64,000 nt of DNA from Nocardia pseudobrasiliensis NBRC 108224 (GTDB lineage: Bacteria > Actinomycetota > Actinomycetes > Mycobacteriales > Mycobacteriaceae), in NCBI RefSeq assembly GCF_001613105.1, contig NZ_BDBS01000003.1, forward strand, positions 62,001 to 126,000. Reading direction: 5' to 3'. Positions 19,067 through 27,709 of the stretch are shown here, in pieces; position 1 is the first letter of the stretch, and each line of letters opens with the position of its first letter. Below the pieces are notes generated by a model. The model worked only from the letters and a program-made list of their open reading frames with translations. It had not been told where the DNA came from and ran no database searches. A program made the translations under genes and the position numbers.

Positions 19067-20440
19067 TCACGCCGGTCGGGCCGCCGGGACGTGCGGCGGC
19101 TCGGCCGCGGCCGGTTTCACCAGCAGCATCAGCAGCGGCCCGGTCATCGCCGTGGTCACCACGGTCATCAGGACGAACATGGTGAACAGCGGGCCGTTGA
19201 GGATTCCGAGTTGATAGCCGATATTGAGGACCACCAGTTCGGTGAGGCCGCGACAGTTCATCATCGAACCCACCGCGAGGGAATCGGAGCGGCCGAAGCC
19301 GACCGCGCGCGCCGCCAGCCCGGCCCCGAGGAATTTGGTCGCCACCGCGACGGCGACCAGGCCCACGCAGATGAGCAGTCCGCCGCCGGTGACCGCGCCG
19401 ACATCGGTCTTCAGACCGATCGTCACGAAGAACAGCGGCAGCAGCAGAATCAGCGTCAGCGACTCCAGTTTCGCGCTGAGTTCGGACAGCAGCGCCTCCC
19501 GCCGCGGCATCACCGCACCGGCGAGGAACGCGCCGAACAGGGCGTGCAGGCCCATCAGGTCGGTGGCCACGGCCGAGCTCAGCAGCACGCATACCGGCAC
19601 GCCGAACGACACTATGAGCGGTGGAGTCGTCCCGTCGGCACGGACCAGCAGTCGCGCCAGCAGCGGGCGAACCACCGCGAGCATCAACACCGTGAACGCG
19701 AGGATCGCCGCCAGCGACAGCACCGCGGGCACGGTACTGGCCTGCTGTACGAGCGCCACGATCACCGCCAGCAGACACCACGCGGTCACGTCGCCGATAC
19801 CCGCCGCGGCGAGGGCCGTCGTCCCGATGCGGGAGTTGATCAGCTTGCGCTCCTGCAGAATTCGCGCCAGCACCGGGAAGGCGGTGATGGCGAAGGACAG
19901 TCCGATGAACAGCGCGAAGGCGAGCTCATCGGCGCGCGGCGGGGAGTAGCGGTCGTAGAGCGACCACGCCACCAGAATGCCGCCGAGGAAGGGGACGGCG
20001 ATCGAGGCGTGCCCGATCACCACGCCGCGCGCCCCGTTCTCGCGCAGCCGCTCGTGTCCGGTCTGCATGCCGACCAGGAACATGAAGAAGATGACGCCCA
20101 GCTGAGCCAGCATATCCAGATGCGGCAGCACCACTTTCGGGAACAGCGCCGATTCGAGGCCCGGTGCGAGCGCGCCCAGCGCCGATGGTCCCAGCAGCAG
20201 ACCCGCCACGAGCTCACCGACCACCTTGGGTTGTCCGACCCGCTGGGCCGCCCAACCGCAGACAGCGGCGGCGATCACCACGATCACCGCGGCGATCAGA
20301 AATCTGGCGACCGGACTCTGCGCGACGGCCCCGCTCGCGCCGGATGTTCTTCCCGCCCATCCCGAATACGCGAAAATCAGTACCGCGCAGGCGACGGGAA
20401 CGATGACCAGGGCCGTATAGGCGAATGCGTATCGTCGCAC
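19067..20440 (-). CDS. Cation:proton antiporter (CPA2, Kef/NapA type)
   Basis: A 457-residue membrane protein with about 13 helices. Family features are VGELVAGLLLGPSALG near residue 74, FFMFLVGMQTG, the transport helix around AAAGIGDVTAWCLLAV with the acidic residue, and GLHALFGAFLAGAVMP. It begins with GTG at 20440 after GGAAAGTGGGG. It differs from the antiporter at 6853-8040 in having an extra N-terminal helix. Related proteins in actinomycete biosynthetic clusters act in ion homeostasis or self-resistance, but nothing here ties it to a product. Confidence 0.88.
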   Translation of the reverse strand: MRRYAFAYTALVIVPVACAVLIFAYSGWAGRTSGASGAVAQSPVARFLIAAVIVVIAAAVCGWAAQRVGQPKVVGELVAGLLLGPSALGALAPGLESALFPKVVLPHLDMLAQLGVIFFMFLVGMQTGHERLRENGARGVVIGHASIAVPFLGGILVAWSLYDRYSPPRADELAFALFIGLSFAITAFPVLARILQERKLINSRIGTTALAAAGIGDVTAWCLLAVIVALVQQASTVPAVLSLAAILAFTVLMLAVVRPLLARLLVRADGTTPPLIVSFGVPVCVLLSSAVATDLMGLHALFGAFLAGAVMPRREALLSELSAKLESLTLILLLPLFFVTIGLKTDVGAVTGGGLLICVGLVAVAVATKFLGAGLAARAVGFGRSDSLAVGSMMNCRGLTELVVLNIGYQLGILNGPLFTMFVLMTVVTTAMTGPLLMLLVKPAAAEPPHVPAARPA

Positions 20441-20527
20441 GATCCCCCACTTTCCGCCTCGCGTCTACAGCGCGCTCGATGCGAGACATGCGTCAGGCCA
20501 GCGGTTTCGCGCACGCGAGCGAAGTCG

Positions 20528-21379
20528 TCAATTCCTGGGGCTGGCGCTGTGCATATGCGCCGCGAGGAATTCCTCGATCACGGCGGTGACCTCCCGCGGG
20601 CGCTCGAGCATCGGCGCGTGTCCGCAGCCGGACAGGCGCACCCGCCGCTGTGGCCGCAGCAGCGTGTCCAACCGCTCACCCTCGGCCGCCGACAGAATCG
20701 GATTGGCCTCGCCCCACACCGTGCACACCGGCGGTCGCATCGGCGCCGAGGACCACTGCTCGATGATTCGGAACGACGGCAGATCCCGTCCCATCGCGGC
20801 CAGCGCGATCAGCGGGAAGCCCGCGGCCACCGAATCGCTTGGCGCACAAGCCCGATACGCCGCGCGATCGGCGAACCAGGTCCGCACCATCGCGCGCACC
20901 AGCCACGGCGGGGTGTGCCAGCGTCCCAGCGAATTCACTACGGCTGCGGGCAGAATCCCGGCCAGTCGCGCCAAAGGTCCGATACCGCCACCGAATGCGG
21001 TCCGCTGGGTGAGCGGGTTGATCGCGACGACCGCGCCGATGCCCGGCACCTGCCGGGCCAAATTCAACGCGATCGCCGCGCCGAGGCAATTGCCCACCAG
21101 CGCAGCGCCTTCCAGCCCCTGACCACGCAGGAACGCGCGCACCATCCGGGTGTAGCGACCCAATGTGTAGTTGCCGGGATCGTCGGGAGCCTCGGACGCA
21201 CCGTATCCGGTGAGATCCAGCGCGCAGACGGTGTAATGGGGAGCCAACGCGGTCAGCTGCGCTTCCCAAAGCCCATGAGCCGCACCGGCATTGTGCAGAA
21301 ATACCACCGGCGGCCCGCTCCCCCGCCGCGTGAAGGCGATCGACACGCCCTCGAAATCGAAGTGCTGCAGCGAGTCCAT
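20528..21379 (-). CDS. Alpha/beta hydrolase fold protein with a cysteine nucleophile
   Basis: A 283-residue alpha/beta hydrolase-fold protein. The oxyanion segment FLHNAGAAHGLW and LDLTGYGASEAP are normal, but the nucleophile elbow reads GNCLGA, with Cys98 where Ser or Asp is usual. The late acid and the terminal His (SGCGHAPMLERP) are kept. A Cys nucleophile is known in dienelactone hydrolase and a few thioesterase-like members, so catalysis may differ from common esterases. ATG at 21379 starts at the usual distance from the first strand; the open frame upstream has unlikely composition. Confidence 0.82.
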   Translation of the reverse strand: MDSLQHFDFEGVSIAFTRRGSGPPVVFLHNAGAAHGLWEAQLTALAPHYTVCALDLTGYGASEAPDDPGNYTLGRYTRMVRAFLRGQGLEGAALVGNCLGAAIALNLARQVPGIGAVVAINPLTQRTAFGGGIGPLARLAGILPAAVVNSLGRWHTPPWLVRAMVRTWFADRAAYRACAPSDSVAAGFPLIALAAMGRDLPSFRIIEQWSSAPMRPPVCTVWGEANPILSAAEGERLDTLLRPQRRVRLSGCGHAPMLERPREVTAVIEEFLAAHMHSASPRN

Positions 21380-21515
21380 AGTCGGCCCCCGAATAGCGTC
21401 GTCATTGACAACCCTTATCGTACGGCCCGGTCCCGGGCTTGACCCCGCTTCGGCCCATACCGCGCGGGCCGCGGGTCTGCGCATCACCGGTCTGCGCAGC
21501 GAACGAACCCGGATG

Positions 21516-21560
21516 CAGATCACCTTGCGCGGTGGTGTACTTCCCGCGCAAGGTGATCTG
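21516..21560 (+). promoter_or_regulatory. Perfect 17-bp inverted repeat overlapping a ribosome site
   Basis: Arms 21516-21532 and 21544-21560 are exact reverse complements around an 11-base loop. The 3' arm carries AAGGTGAT, immediately before the ATG at 21562. In RNA the hairpin would bury this ribosome site; alternatively it is a terminator or a DNA operator. Confidence 0.45.
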
Positions 21561-21561
21561 G

Positions 21562-21687
21562 ATGGTCCCTGGCTTCACGGTCGAGGCGCATCGCGACCGC
21601 CTGCGTGAACTGGACGAGCAGATCCGCGCCGACGGCCCGTTCGTCGCCCATTCCGCGCGCACGCTCATCGAGGCGACCAAGCCCTGA
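21562..21687 (+). CDS. Small hypothetical protein (41 residues)
   Basis: A 41-codon frame starting ATG after AAGGTGAT and ending TGA. The product is charged and predicted helical (EAHRDRLRELDEQIRADG in the middle). It is not recognised. The frame stays open upstream to 21439, but that part is Pro/Cys-rich and unlikely. The gene lies 45 bases before the strong promoter of the next small gene on the same strand. The regular helical pattern and the hairpin over its ribosome site argue for a real, controlled gene. Confidence 0.4.
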   Translation: MVPGFTVEAHRDRLRELDEQIRADGPFVAHSARTLIEATKP

Positions 21688-21698
21688 CACAACGGACC

Positions 21699-21726
21699 TT
21701 GCCCGAGATATACGTATACATATAAT
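21699..21726 (+). promoter_or_regulatory. Strong promoter giving a probably leaderless mRNA
   Basis: TTGCCC at 21699-21704 and a consensus TATAAT at 21721-21726 are 16 bases apart. The ATG of the next gene is at 21733, just where transcription should begin, and no ribosome site is present. The spacer includes the palindrome TATACGTATA, in an unusually AT-rich patch for this genome. Confidence 0.6.
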
Positions 21727-21732
21727 AGCCCT

Positions 21733-22026
21733 ATGTTCGATCCGATCAGCCTCGCCGTCGGTGGCGGCCTCGTCGGCGCGGGATGGGTCATCGGCCGCCT
21801 CGGCCGACGTCCGGCGCGTCAGGCTCTGCCCGAGCTGCAGCCCCCGATCTGCGGCTGCGGCCACGATCTGGCACTGCACGACCGCGCCGACGGCCGCTGC
21901 CATGCCGAGATCAACCGCAAGGGCCCGGTCGGACTGCGCGAGTGGGTGCGCTGCAATTGCCGCCGCTACACCGGGCCCACACCGCTCGAGGATCTCCTGA
22001 CTCCGCCCACGCTGCCGCCGACCTGA
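21733..22026 (+). CDS. Small Cys/His-rich membrane-associated hypothetical protein
   Basis: A 97-residue protein not recognised by name. A short hydrophobic stretch (residues 6-22, LAVGGGLVGAGWVIGRL) is followed by CGCGHDLALHDRADGRCH and, after about 18 residues, CNCRRY, a set of Cys and His residues that could bind zinc. The C-terminus is Pro-rich. The ATG sits at the expected transcription start of a consensus promoter, so it is probably translated from a leaderless message. It converges with the TetR gene, with one base between the stop codons. Confidence 0.65.
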   Translation: MFDPISLAVGGGLVGAGWVIGRLGRRPARQALPELQPPICGCGHDLALHDRADGRCHAEINRKGPVGLREWVRCNCRRYTGPTPLEDLLTPPTLPPT

Positions 22027-22027
22027 T

Positions 22028-22582
22028 TCACCGCAGCGCCGAATCCACCAGGCGCTGTGCGTATTCCGGAGTCAGCCCGCCGGGGCGGAACTGGATCCGA
22101 TACATCATCGGCGCGACCACCCGATCCAGGACCGTCTCGGCATCCGGGGCGACCTCACCGCGCTCGAGCGCGCGCGCGAGGATGATCTCCACCTGATCGG
22201 CCGCATACGCCGAACACGCACCCGCGCTGTCACCTTCCGGATCGCCGAGCAGGGCGTCCCGAATATAGGCCCGCCCGGCCGGTGCGGACATCTCCTCCAG
22301 AAATTGCCGAGCCCATGCGGTCAGATCGGCCCGCAGGCTGCCGTATTCCTCCGGCGCCGCCTCGGGCCGCAGCCGTTCGACCGCGACATCGGCCAGCAGT
22401 TCGCGCAGATCGCCCCAGCGGCGATAGATCGTCGACGGCGTCACGCCCGCACGCGCGGCGATCGCGGGCACGGTCAGTCCCGCACGCCCCAGCTCGGCTT
22501 CGAGTTCGCGCACCGCGGCATGCACCGACTGCTGGACACGAGCACTGCGCCCACCCGGGCGAACCATTGGCTTGGGACTCAC
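22028..22582 (-). CDS. TetR/AcrR family regulator
   Basis: A 184-residue regulator with helix-turn-helix at about residues 37-65 (LTVPAIAARAGVTPSTIYRRWGDL) and a C-terminal helical domain resembling TetR_C_33-type domains. It is divergent from the metallo-beta-lactamase-fold gene. The 92-base spacer holds a small palindrome GCAAT-3-ATTGC, a candidate operator. The first codon is GTG at 22582; ATG at 22567 is an alternative. Confidence 0.87.
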   Translation of the reverse strand: MSPKPMVRPGGRSARVQQSVHAAVRELEAELGRAGLTVPAIAARAGVTPSTIYRRWGDLRELLADVAVERLRPEAAPEEYGSLRADLTAWARQFLEEMSAPAGRAYIRDALLGDPEGDSAGACSAYAADQVEIILARALERGEVAPDAETVLDRVVAPMMYRIQFRPGGLTPEYAQRLVDSALR

Positions 22583-22674
22583 ACGCCCATGCTAATGCAA
22601 TGGAATTGCCTTAAGCCCTCGGGCGGCCTATCGTGACTTAACGCGAATATTTTGCTTTAGAGAGCGGGAGTGCC

Positions 22675-23589
22675 GTGCAGATCTCAGCATCCGACGCGAT
22701 GATCGCGCCGTCGTGGACCGTCGGTGATATCACCGTCCAGCGCATCGACGAGGCGCCGCTGCCGCCCGCCACCGGCGCGTGGCTGTTGCCGTCGGCGACC
22801 CCGGCGCTCGTCGTCGGCCACGATTGGCTGCGCCCGGATTTCGCGAATTCCGAAGGTGTGCTTCATCTTTCCAGCCACACCTTCGCGGTCACCGCGGGCG
22901 GGCGACGCATTCTGATCGATACCGGCATCGGTAACGGCAAGACCCGGGCGAATCCGGCCTGGCACGATCTGCGCACCGACTATCTCGATCGGCTCACCGC
23001 GGCGGGCTTCGCGCCCGATACGGTGGATCTGGTCGTCACGACCCATCTGCACACCGACCACGTCGGCTGGAATACCCATGTGGCCAAGGGCGATTGGGTG
23101 CCCACCTTCCCCAATGCCCGCTATCTGACCTCGCGCGCCGAATGGGATTTCTGGGCCGGATACGATATGGAGGAACCGCGGCGGCAGATGTTCCGCGATT
23201 CGGTGTATCCGATCGCCGAGGCGGGCCTGCTCGACATCCTCGACGTCCCGGCCCACGGCCTCGAGCTACTGCCCGGCCTGCGGCTGATCCCCACCCCCGG
23301 GCACACTCCCGGCCAGGTGGCGGTCGAGCTGACCAGTGGCGATTACGCCGCGGTGATCACCGGCGACTGCATCCACCACCCGGTCCAACTCCCACATCCC
23401 GGCATCGGCAGCTGCGTCGACATCGATCCGGAACAGGCCGAAAAGACCCGCCGCGCACTACTTTCCACCCTCGCCGACACCGGTACGCTGCTGTTCGGCA
23501 GCCACTTCCCGCCGCCCACCGCCGGGCACGTGCGCAGCCACGCGGGGGCCTACCTCCTGGCACCGGCGTCCCAGTCCGTATCGAAATAG
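22675..23589 (+). CDS. Metallo-beta-lactamase fold hydrolase
   Basis: A 304-residue enzyme with the metal-binding signature THLHTDHVGW, later ligands in TPGHTPGQ and the Asp in ITGDCIHHP, and a final His in LFGSHFPPP. The arrangement matches the AHL-lactonase/alkylsulfatase-like branch of MBL-fold hydrolases that act on lactones or esters. GTG at 22675 follows GCGGGAG. Divergent transcription from a TetR gene suggests induction by its substrate. The exact reaction cannot be told. Confidence 0.86.
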   Translation: MQISASDAMIAPSWTVGDITVQRIDEAPLPPATGAWLLPSATPALVVGHDWLRPDFANSEGVLHLSSHTFAVTAGGRRILIDTGIGNGKTRANPAWHDLRTDYLDRLTAAGFAPDTVDLVVTTHLHTDHVGWNTHVAKGDWVPTFPNARYLTSRAEWDFWAGYDMEEPRRQMFRDSVYPIAEAGLLDILDVPAHGLELLPGLRLIPTPGHTPGQVAVELTSGDYAAVITGDCIHHPVQLPHPGIGSCVDIDPEQAEKTRRALLSTLADTGTLLFGSHFPPPTAGHVRSHAGAYLLAPASQSVSK

Positions 23590-23841
23590 CCGAATTGCCT
23601 ACCCACTGCGGCCTTTCGGTGCACAATCGACAGCGGTGTACGGCTCGTCGCATTGCTGTCGGTACAGATCCGAACCGCATGCGACGACGCCGTCGCGCCG
23701 AATCCCGAGTTGCGCCCGAATTACCTGCGCCGCAGCATTATTGAGCGGGTTCCGGAAATCGTGGCGAGGGGTTGACGCCGCGGCCGCGCGAGCCGTACCG
23801 TTCGCCCATTCCAAAGACCTTGGAGTGATCAAGGGGGACCA

Positions 23842-24849
23842 GTGGCCGTTCTGCTGACCGGCGAAGACCTGCCGGACGCCGAATCCATTGCGACCGTGCC
23901 GGGTAAGGCCCCCGTGGGCCGCTCCCCCAGACAACTCGCGTGGCTGCGCTTCAAACGCGACAAGACCGGTCTGGTCGCCGGAGTCGTCGTACTGTTCTTC
24001 TTCGTCGTCGGACTCGGCGCGCCACTGATCTCGCTGGCCTACGGCAAGGATCCTTACACCCCCTACGCGACGCCGAGCAACGGATTGCTCACCGACACCG
24101 GCTTTCCCGTCAAACCCAACGGCGGCATGGACGGCCAGTTCTGGTTCGGCATCGAACCGCATACCGGCCGTGACGTATTCATGGTGCTGGTCTACGGAAT
24201 CCGCACCTCCCTGCTGATCTCGCTGGCCGTGGTGCTCCTCACCGGCATCATCGGCAGTGCGCTCGGCGTGACCGCCGGATATGTCGGCGGCAGAACCGAT
24301 TACGTCATCAGCAGAATCGTCGACACGCTGCTGTCGGTGCCGTCCACGCTGTTCATGCTCGCCTTCATGCCGGTCGCCTGGGCCGGTTACATGGCATCCG
24401 GTCAGGAGATTCCGGTCTGGGTCCGGGCGGTCAGCATCATCGGTATGCTCACCCTGTTCGGCTGGACCCGCAATGCCAGATTGCTACGCGGACAAGTCTT
24501 CTCGCTGCGCGAGCGCGAGTTCATCGACGCGGCGCGGGTGACCGGGGCCGGTCCCGGGCGCATCATCTTCCGGGAACTGCTGCCGAATCTGTGGACCCCC
24601 ATCCTGGTGCTCGCGACGCTGGATCTGCCCACCTATGTCACCGCCGAGGCAGCCCTGTCGTTCCTCGGCGTCGGCATCGCCCAGCCGACCCCCGATTGGG
24701 GCGTCATGGTGCAAAACGGTTCGGGCCTGATCTCCTCGGACATCACCTATCTGGTCTTCCCCGGTCTCGGGATGATCCTCTTCGTACTCGCCTTCAATCT
24801 GCTCGGGGACTCGGTGCGCGATGCCCTCGACCCGAAGGGGAGCCGATAG
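23842..24849 (+). CDS. Peptide ABC transporter permease (DppC type)
   Basis: A 335-residue inner-membrane subunit with an N-terminal cytoplasmic stretch, about six helices and the permease loop EREFIDAARVTGAGPGRIIF that contacts the ATPases. The inserted region after helix 1 is external. It starts GTG at 23842 after AAGGGGG. It is the first gene of a five-gene dipeptide/oligopeptide importer; having the DppC-type permease first and separate from DppB is less common than the B-C order. Confidence 0.9.
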   Translation: MAVLLTGEDLPDAESIATVPGKAPVGRSPRQLAWLRFKRDKTGLVAGVVVLFFFVVGLGAPLISLAYGKDPYTPYATPSNGLLTDTGFPVKPNGGMDGQFWFGIEPHTGRDVFMVLVYGIRTSLLISLAVVLLTGIIGSALGVTAGYVGGRTDYVISRIVDTLLSVPSTLFMLAFMPVAWAGYMASGQEIPVWVRAVSIIGMLTLFGWTRNARLLRGQVFSLREREFIDAARVTGAGPGRIIFRELLPNLWTPILVLATLDLPTYVTAEAALSFLGVGIAQPTPDWGVMVQNGSGLISSDITYLVFPGLGMILFVLAFNLLGDSVRDALDPKGSR

Positions 24850-24888
24850 CTTCGCCGGTCGTCGGCGGTAGGAGAAGGCAGGAACCAT

Positions 24889-26661
24889 ATGAAGAGAAGG
24901 TACTTCGCGCAGGCCGCGGCGGTGGCGATCGCCGCCGTATTGACCGCGGCCGGTTGTTCGGCGGGCGGCACCAATGTCGGCGGCGGCGATCAACCGAAGG
25001 CCACGCAGAACAAGCTCACCCTGGACCCGGACGGCAAACAGTCCAGCGGACCCGCCGCGGAGGTGCCCGGGGCGCAGCCGGGCGGCACGCTCAATCTGAC
25101 CTGGCGCACCGACTTTCCGGACTACGACCCCGCCCGGATCTATACCGCCCCGGACGAGGAGGCGTTCCGGGTCATGAACCGCCGCCTCACCATCCTGAAG
25201 CAGAACGACGACGGCACCATGGCCCTGGTCGGCGATCTGGCCACCAACACCGGCGTGCCCTCCGATGGCGGCAAGACCTGGAAGTACACGCTCAAAGACG
25301 GCCTGAAGTACGCCGACGGCACGCCGATCAAGTCGCAGGACATCAAATACGCCGTCGAGCGCACCTTCGACACACGGTTCGCCACCGGGCCGCAATGGGT
25401 TCAGCTCTGGCTCGCCGGTAAGGACGACTTCCAATCGGTCTACCCCGGCCCGTACGGCGGTCGGGAACTCGGCTCCGACAAGATCGAGACACCGGACGAG
25501 AAGACGATCATCTTCCACCTGCCGGCGGCGCAGTCGGATTTCCCCTTCGCCGTCTCGATGGGCCAAACCGTCCCGATCCGAAGGGATTTGGACGCCAAAC
25601 CCGACGATCTCAACGTCAACGGGCTCGGTGATATGGCGACGGGGCCGTACAAGATCGGCACGCACGAGGTCGACCGGACCCTGACCCTGGTGAAGAATCC
25701 GAACTGGGATCCGAAGTCCGACCCGATCCGGCATCAGTACGTCGATCAGATCCACTTCCAGTTCGGCGTGAAGGCCAAACAGGAGACCGATCAGCTGAAG
25801 GCGGACACCGATCCGAACAGCGCGGCCTACTACAGCGGCATCGATACCGATCAGGTGCAGGCCATCATGGCCGATCCGAATCTGAAAAAGCGCACCATCG
25901 ATAACGAGACCGGCGCGGTGCAGATGTTCGACATCAATGTCGCGCGGGTCAAGGACCTCGAGGTCCGCAAGGCGCTGGCCATGGCGTTCCCCAAACAGGA
26001 CGCCATCACCACCCAGGGCGGCCCGTTCTTCGGCAATGTCGCCACTACGCTGAGTCCTCGCACCTCGGTGGGCTACTCGCCCCAGCCCAACCCGTACGGC
26101 GTCGGTGACAACGGCGACCCGGAGAAGGCCAAGCAGGTTCTCACCGCCGCGGGCAAACTCGGCTACGAGGTCAATGTGGCCTGGGAGTCCACCCCCACGG
26201 CCGACCGGTGGGGCACGCCGATCAAGCGCGCTCTGGAAGCCGCTGGATTCAAGGTCAATCTCAACGCGTTGCAGGACAAGGGCTATTACAACGCGATCCG
26301 GCATCTGTCGAATCCGTACGATCTGATCTGGTACCAGTGGGCTCCGGACTGGCCGACCAACCGAACCGTGTACAGCGCACTGTGGTACGGCGGCGCGGCC
26401 ATCGAGGGCGGCAACAACATCAGCCAGCTCAAAGAGCCGAAGGTCGACGACGCTATCAACCAGGTGCAGTCGATCCAGGACATCACCGAACAGGGTAAGC
26501 AGTACATCCCACTGGATCAGATGATCCAGAAGGATTACGCGGCGGCGATTCCCATGGTGTACACGCGCAAGCAGATCATGTACGGCTCCAAGGTGGGCGG
26601 CGCGCGCATGGACTACCTCGGCGTCTGCCTCGATCTGTTCAACGTCTACCTGAAGAAGTAG
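24889..26661 (+). CDS. Peptide ABC transporter substrate-binding lipoprotein (SBP family 5)
   Basis: A 590-residue extracellular binding protein. The signal peptide ends in the lipobox LTAAGC, so the mature protein is anchored through a lipidated Cys22. The family 5 fold shows YADGTPIKSQDIKYAVERTF and an internal NMLIDR-like region around GPQWVQLW. It captures peptides or related solutes for the permeases. It lies 39 bases after the DppC-type gene; a strong hairpin follows the stop. Confidence 0.92.
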   Translation: MKRRYFAQAAAVAIAAVLTAAGCSAGGTNVGGGDQPKATQNKLTLDPDGKQSSGPAAEVPGAQPGGTLNLTWRTDFPDYDPARIYTAPDEEAFRVMNRRLTILKQNDDGTMALVGDLATNTGVPSDGGKTWKYTLKDGLKYADGTPIKSQDIKYAVERTFDTRFATGPQWVQLWLAGKDDFQSVYPGPYGGRELGSDKIETPDEKTIIFHLPAAQSDFPFAVSMGQTVPIRRDLDAKPDDLNVNGLGDMATGPYKIGTHEVDRTLTLVKNPNWDPKSDPIRHQYVDQIHFQFGVKAKQETDQLKADTDPNSAAYYSGIDTDQVQAIMADPNLKKRTIDNETGAVQMFDINVARVKDLEVRKALAMAFPKQDAITTQGGPFFGNVATTLSPRTSVGYSPQPNPYGVGDNGDPEKAKQVLTAAGKLGYEVNVAWESTPTADRWGTPIKRALEAAGFKVNLNALQDKGYYNAIRHLSNPYDLIWYQWAPDWPTNRTVYSALWYGGAAIEGGNNISQLKEPKVDDAINQVQSIQDITEQGKQYIPLDQMIQKDYAAAIPMVYTRKQIMYGSKVGGARMDYLGVCLDLFNVYLKK

Positions 26662-26668
26662 CACGGCC

Positions 26669-26705
26669 GCGCCGGGTGCCGGATCCGCCGATCCGCACCC
26701 GGCGC
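26669..26705 (+). terminator. Hairpin after the binding-protein gene (attenuator or mRNA stabiliser)
   Basis: An 11-bp perfect stem (26669-26679 with 26695-26705) encloses a second 5-bp stem (26681-26685 with 26690-26694). It sits in the 67-base gap between the binding-protein and permease genes and has no T run. It probably lowers read-through or protects the upstream message, giving more binding protein than permease. Confidence 0.55.
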
Positions 26706-26728
26706 CCCTGCGGAGAGACGCGTGGCGA

Positions 26729-27709
26729 ATGTTGGCTTTCCTCACCCGCCGAATACTCGGCGGCCTCGTAATCCTGCTGATCATCAGCGCGGCCACCTTC
26801 ATGCTGTTCTACATCGCCCCGGGCAACAATGTCGCCCGACTGGCCTGCGGGAAGGTGTGCTCGCCCGAACTCCAGGCCGCGGTCGCACACCAGTTGGGCG
26901 TCGACAAGCCCTGGTGGCAGCAGTACCTCGAATATCTCGGCGGAATCTTCACCGGCCGGTCCATCGGCGACAACCACTGTCCCGCACCGTGTCTGGGTTA
27001 CTCGTTTCACAACCACCGGCCGGTGCTCGACACCATCCTGGACCGGCTGCCGGTCACGTTGTCGCTGACCATCGGCGCGGTGGTGATCTTCCTGGTGGTC
27101 GGTGTGGGCCTGGGCATGCTGGCCGCGCTGCGCAAGGGCAGTGCGGCGGACCGGTCGGCCATGGGTTTCGCGGTGGTGGGCGGGGCACAGCAGGTCTTCG
27201 TGCTGGGTCCGTTCCTGTTGTTCCTGTTCGTGTATTCGAGCCGAATCATGAAGGTGCCCACCTACACCTCGTTCTTCGACAACCCGCTGCGATGGGCGGG
27301 CGGCCTACTACTACCGTGGGTGTGCCTTGCGGTCATCTCCGCCGCCTACTACGCGCGACTGACCCGTTCATCCATGGTCGAGGTATTGAGTGAGGACTAC
27401 ATCCGAACCGTGCGTGCCAAGGGTATGGGTAGCGCGAATGTCTATGTGAAGCACGCTTTTCGAGGCGCGATGACGCCGATCGCCACATTGCTCGGACTGG
27501 ACATCGCCGTGCTGATAGGCGGCGCGATCATCACCGAGACGGTATTCAACCTGCCCGGCGTCGGCCAGCTGGCCGCCAATTCGGTGCAGGATTCCGATCT
27601 TCCGGTGATGATGGCCGTGGTGCTACTGGCCTCGGCGGCGGTGGTGGTGGCCAATATCGTGGTCGACATCGTCTACGCGTTCATCGATCCGAGAGTGAGG
27701 CTGGGATGA
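26729..27709 (+). CDS. Peptide ABC transporter permease (DppB type)
   Basis: A 326-residue membrane subunit with an N-terminal helix starting [21 protein letters not shown], a large external loop, five further helices and the cytoplasmic loop [24 protein letters not shown]. It pairs with the DppC-type protein to form the translocation path. The external loop has Cys-containing segments ([10 protein letters not shown] and NHCPAPCLG) that could form disulfides, unusual for this family. The stop overlaps the next ATG by four bases. Confidence 0.9.
   Translation: MLAFLTRRILGGLVILLIISAATFMLFYIAPGNNVARLACGKVCSPELQAAVAHQLGVDKPWWQQYLEYLGGIFTGRSIGDNHCPAPCLGYSFHNHRPVLDTILDRLPVTLSLTIGAVVIFLVVGVGLGMLAALRKGSAADRSAMGFAVVGGAQQVFVLGPFLLFLFVYSSRIMKVPTYTSFFDNPLRWAGGLLLPWVCLAVISAAYYARLTRSSMVEVLSEDYIRTVRAKGMGSANVYVKHAFRGAMTPIATLLGLDIAVLIGGAIITETVFNLPGVGQLAANSVQDSDLPVMMAVVLLASAAVVVANIVVDIVYAFIDPRVRLG

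Noticed and set aside
21439..21561. Upstream extension of the 41-residue frame to 82 residues
   Set aside because: The added part is Pro/Cys-rich, crosses the inverted repeat and has no ribosome site; the inner ATG has one.
23599..24162. A 187-codon minus-strand frame before and over the DppC-type gene
   Set aside because: Shadow frame without recognisable features; the 252-base gap 23590-23841 is taken as promoter region of the importer operon.
24484..26802. A 772-codon minus-strand frame over the binding-protein gene
   Set aside because: Shadow frame; the plus strand has a lipobox and an SBP family 5 fold in a complete operon.
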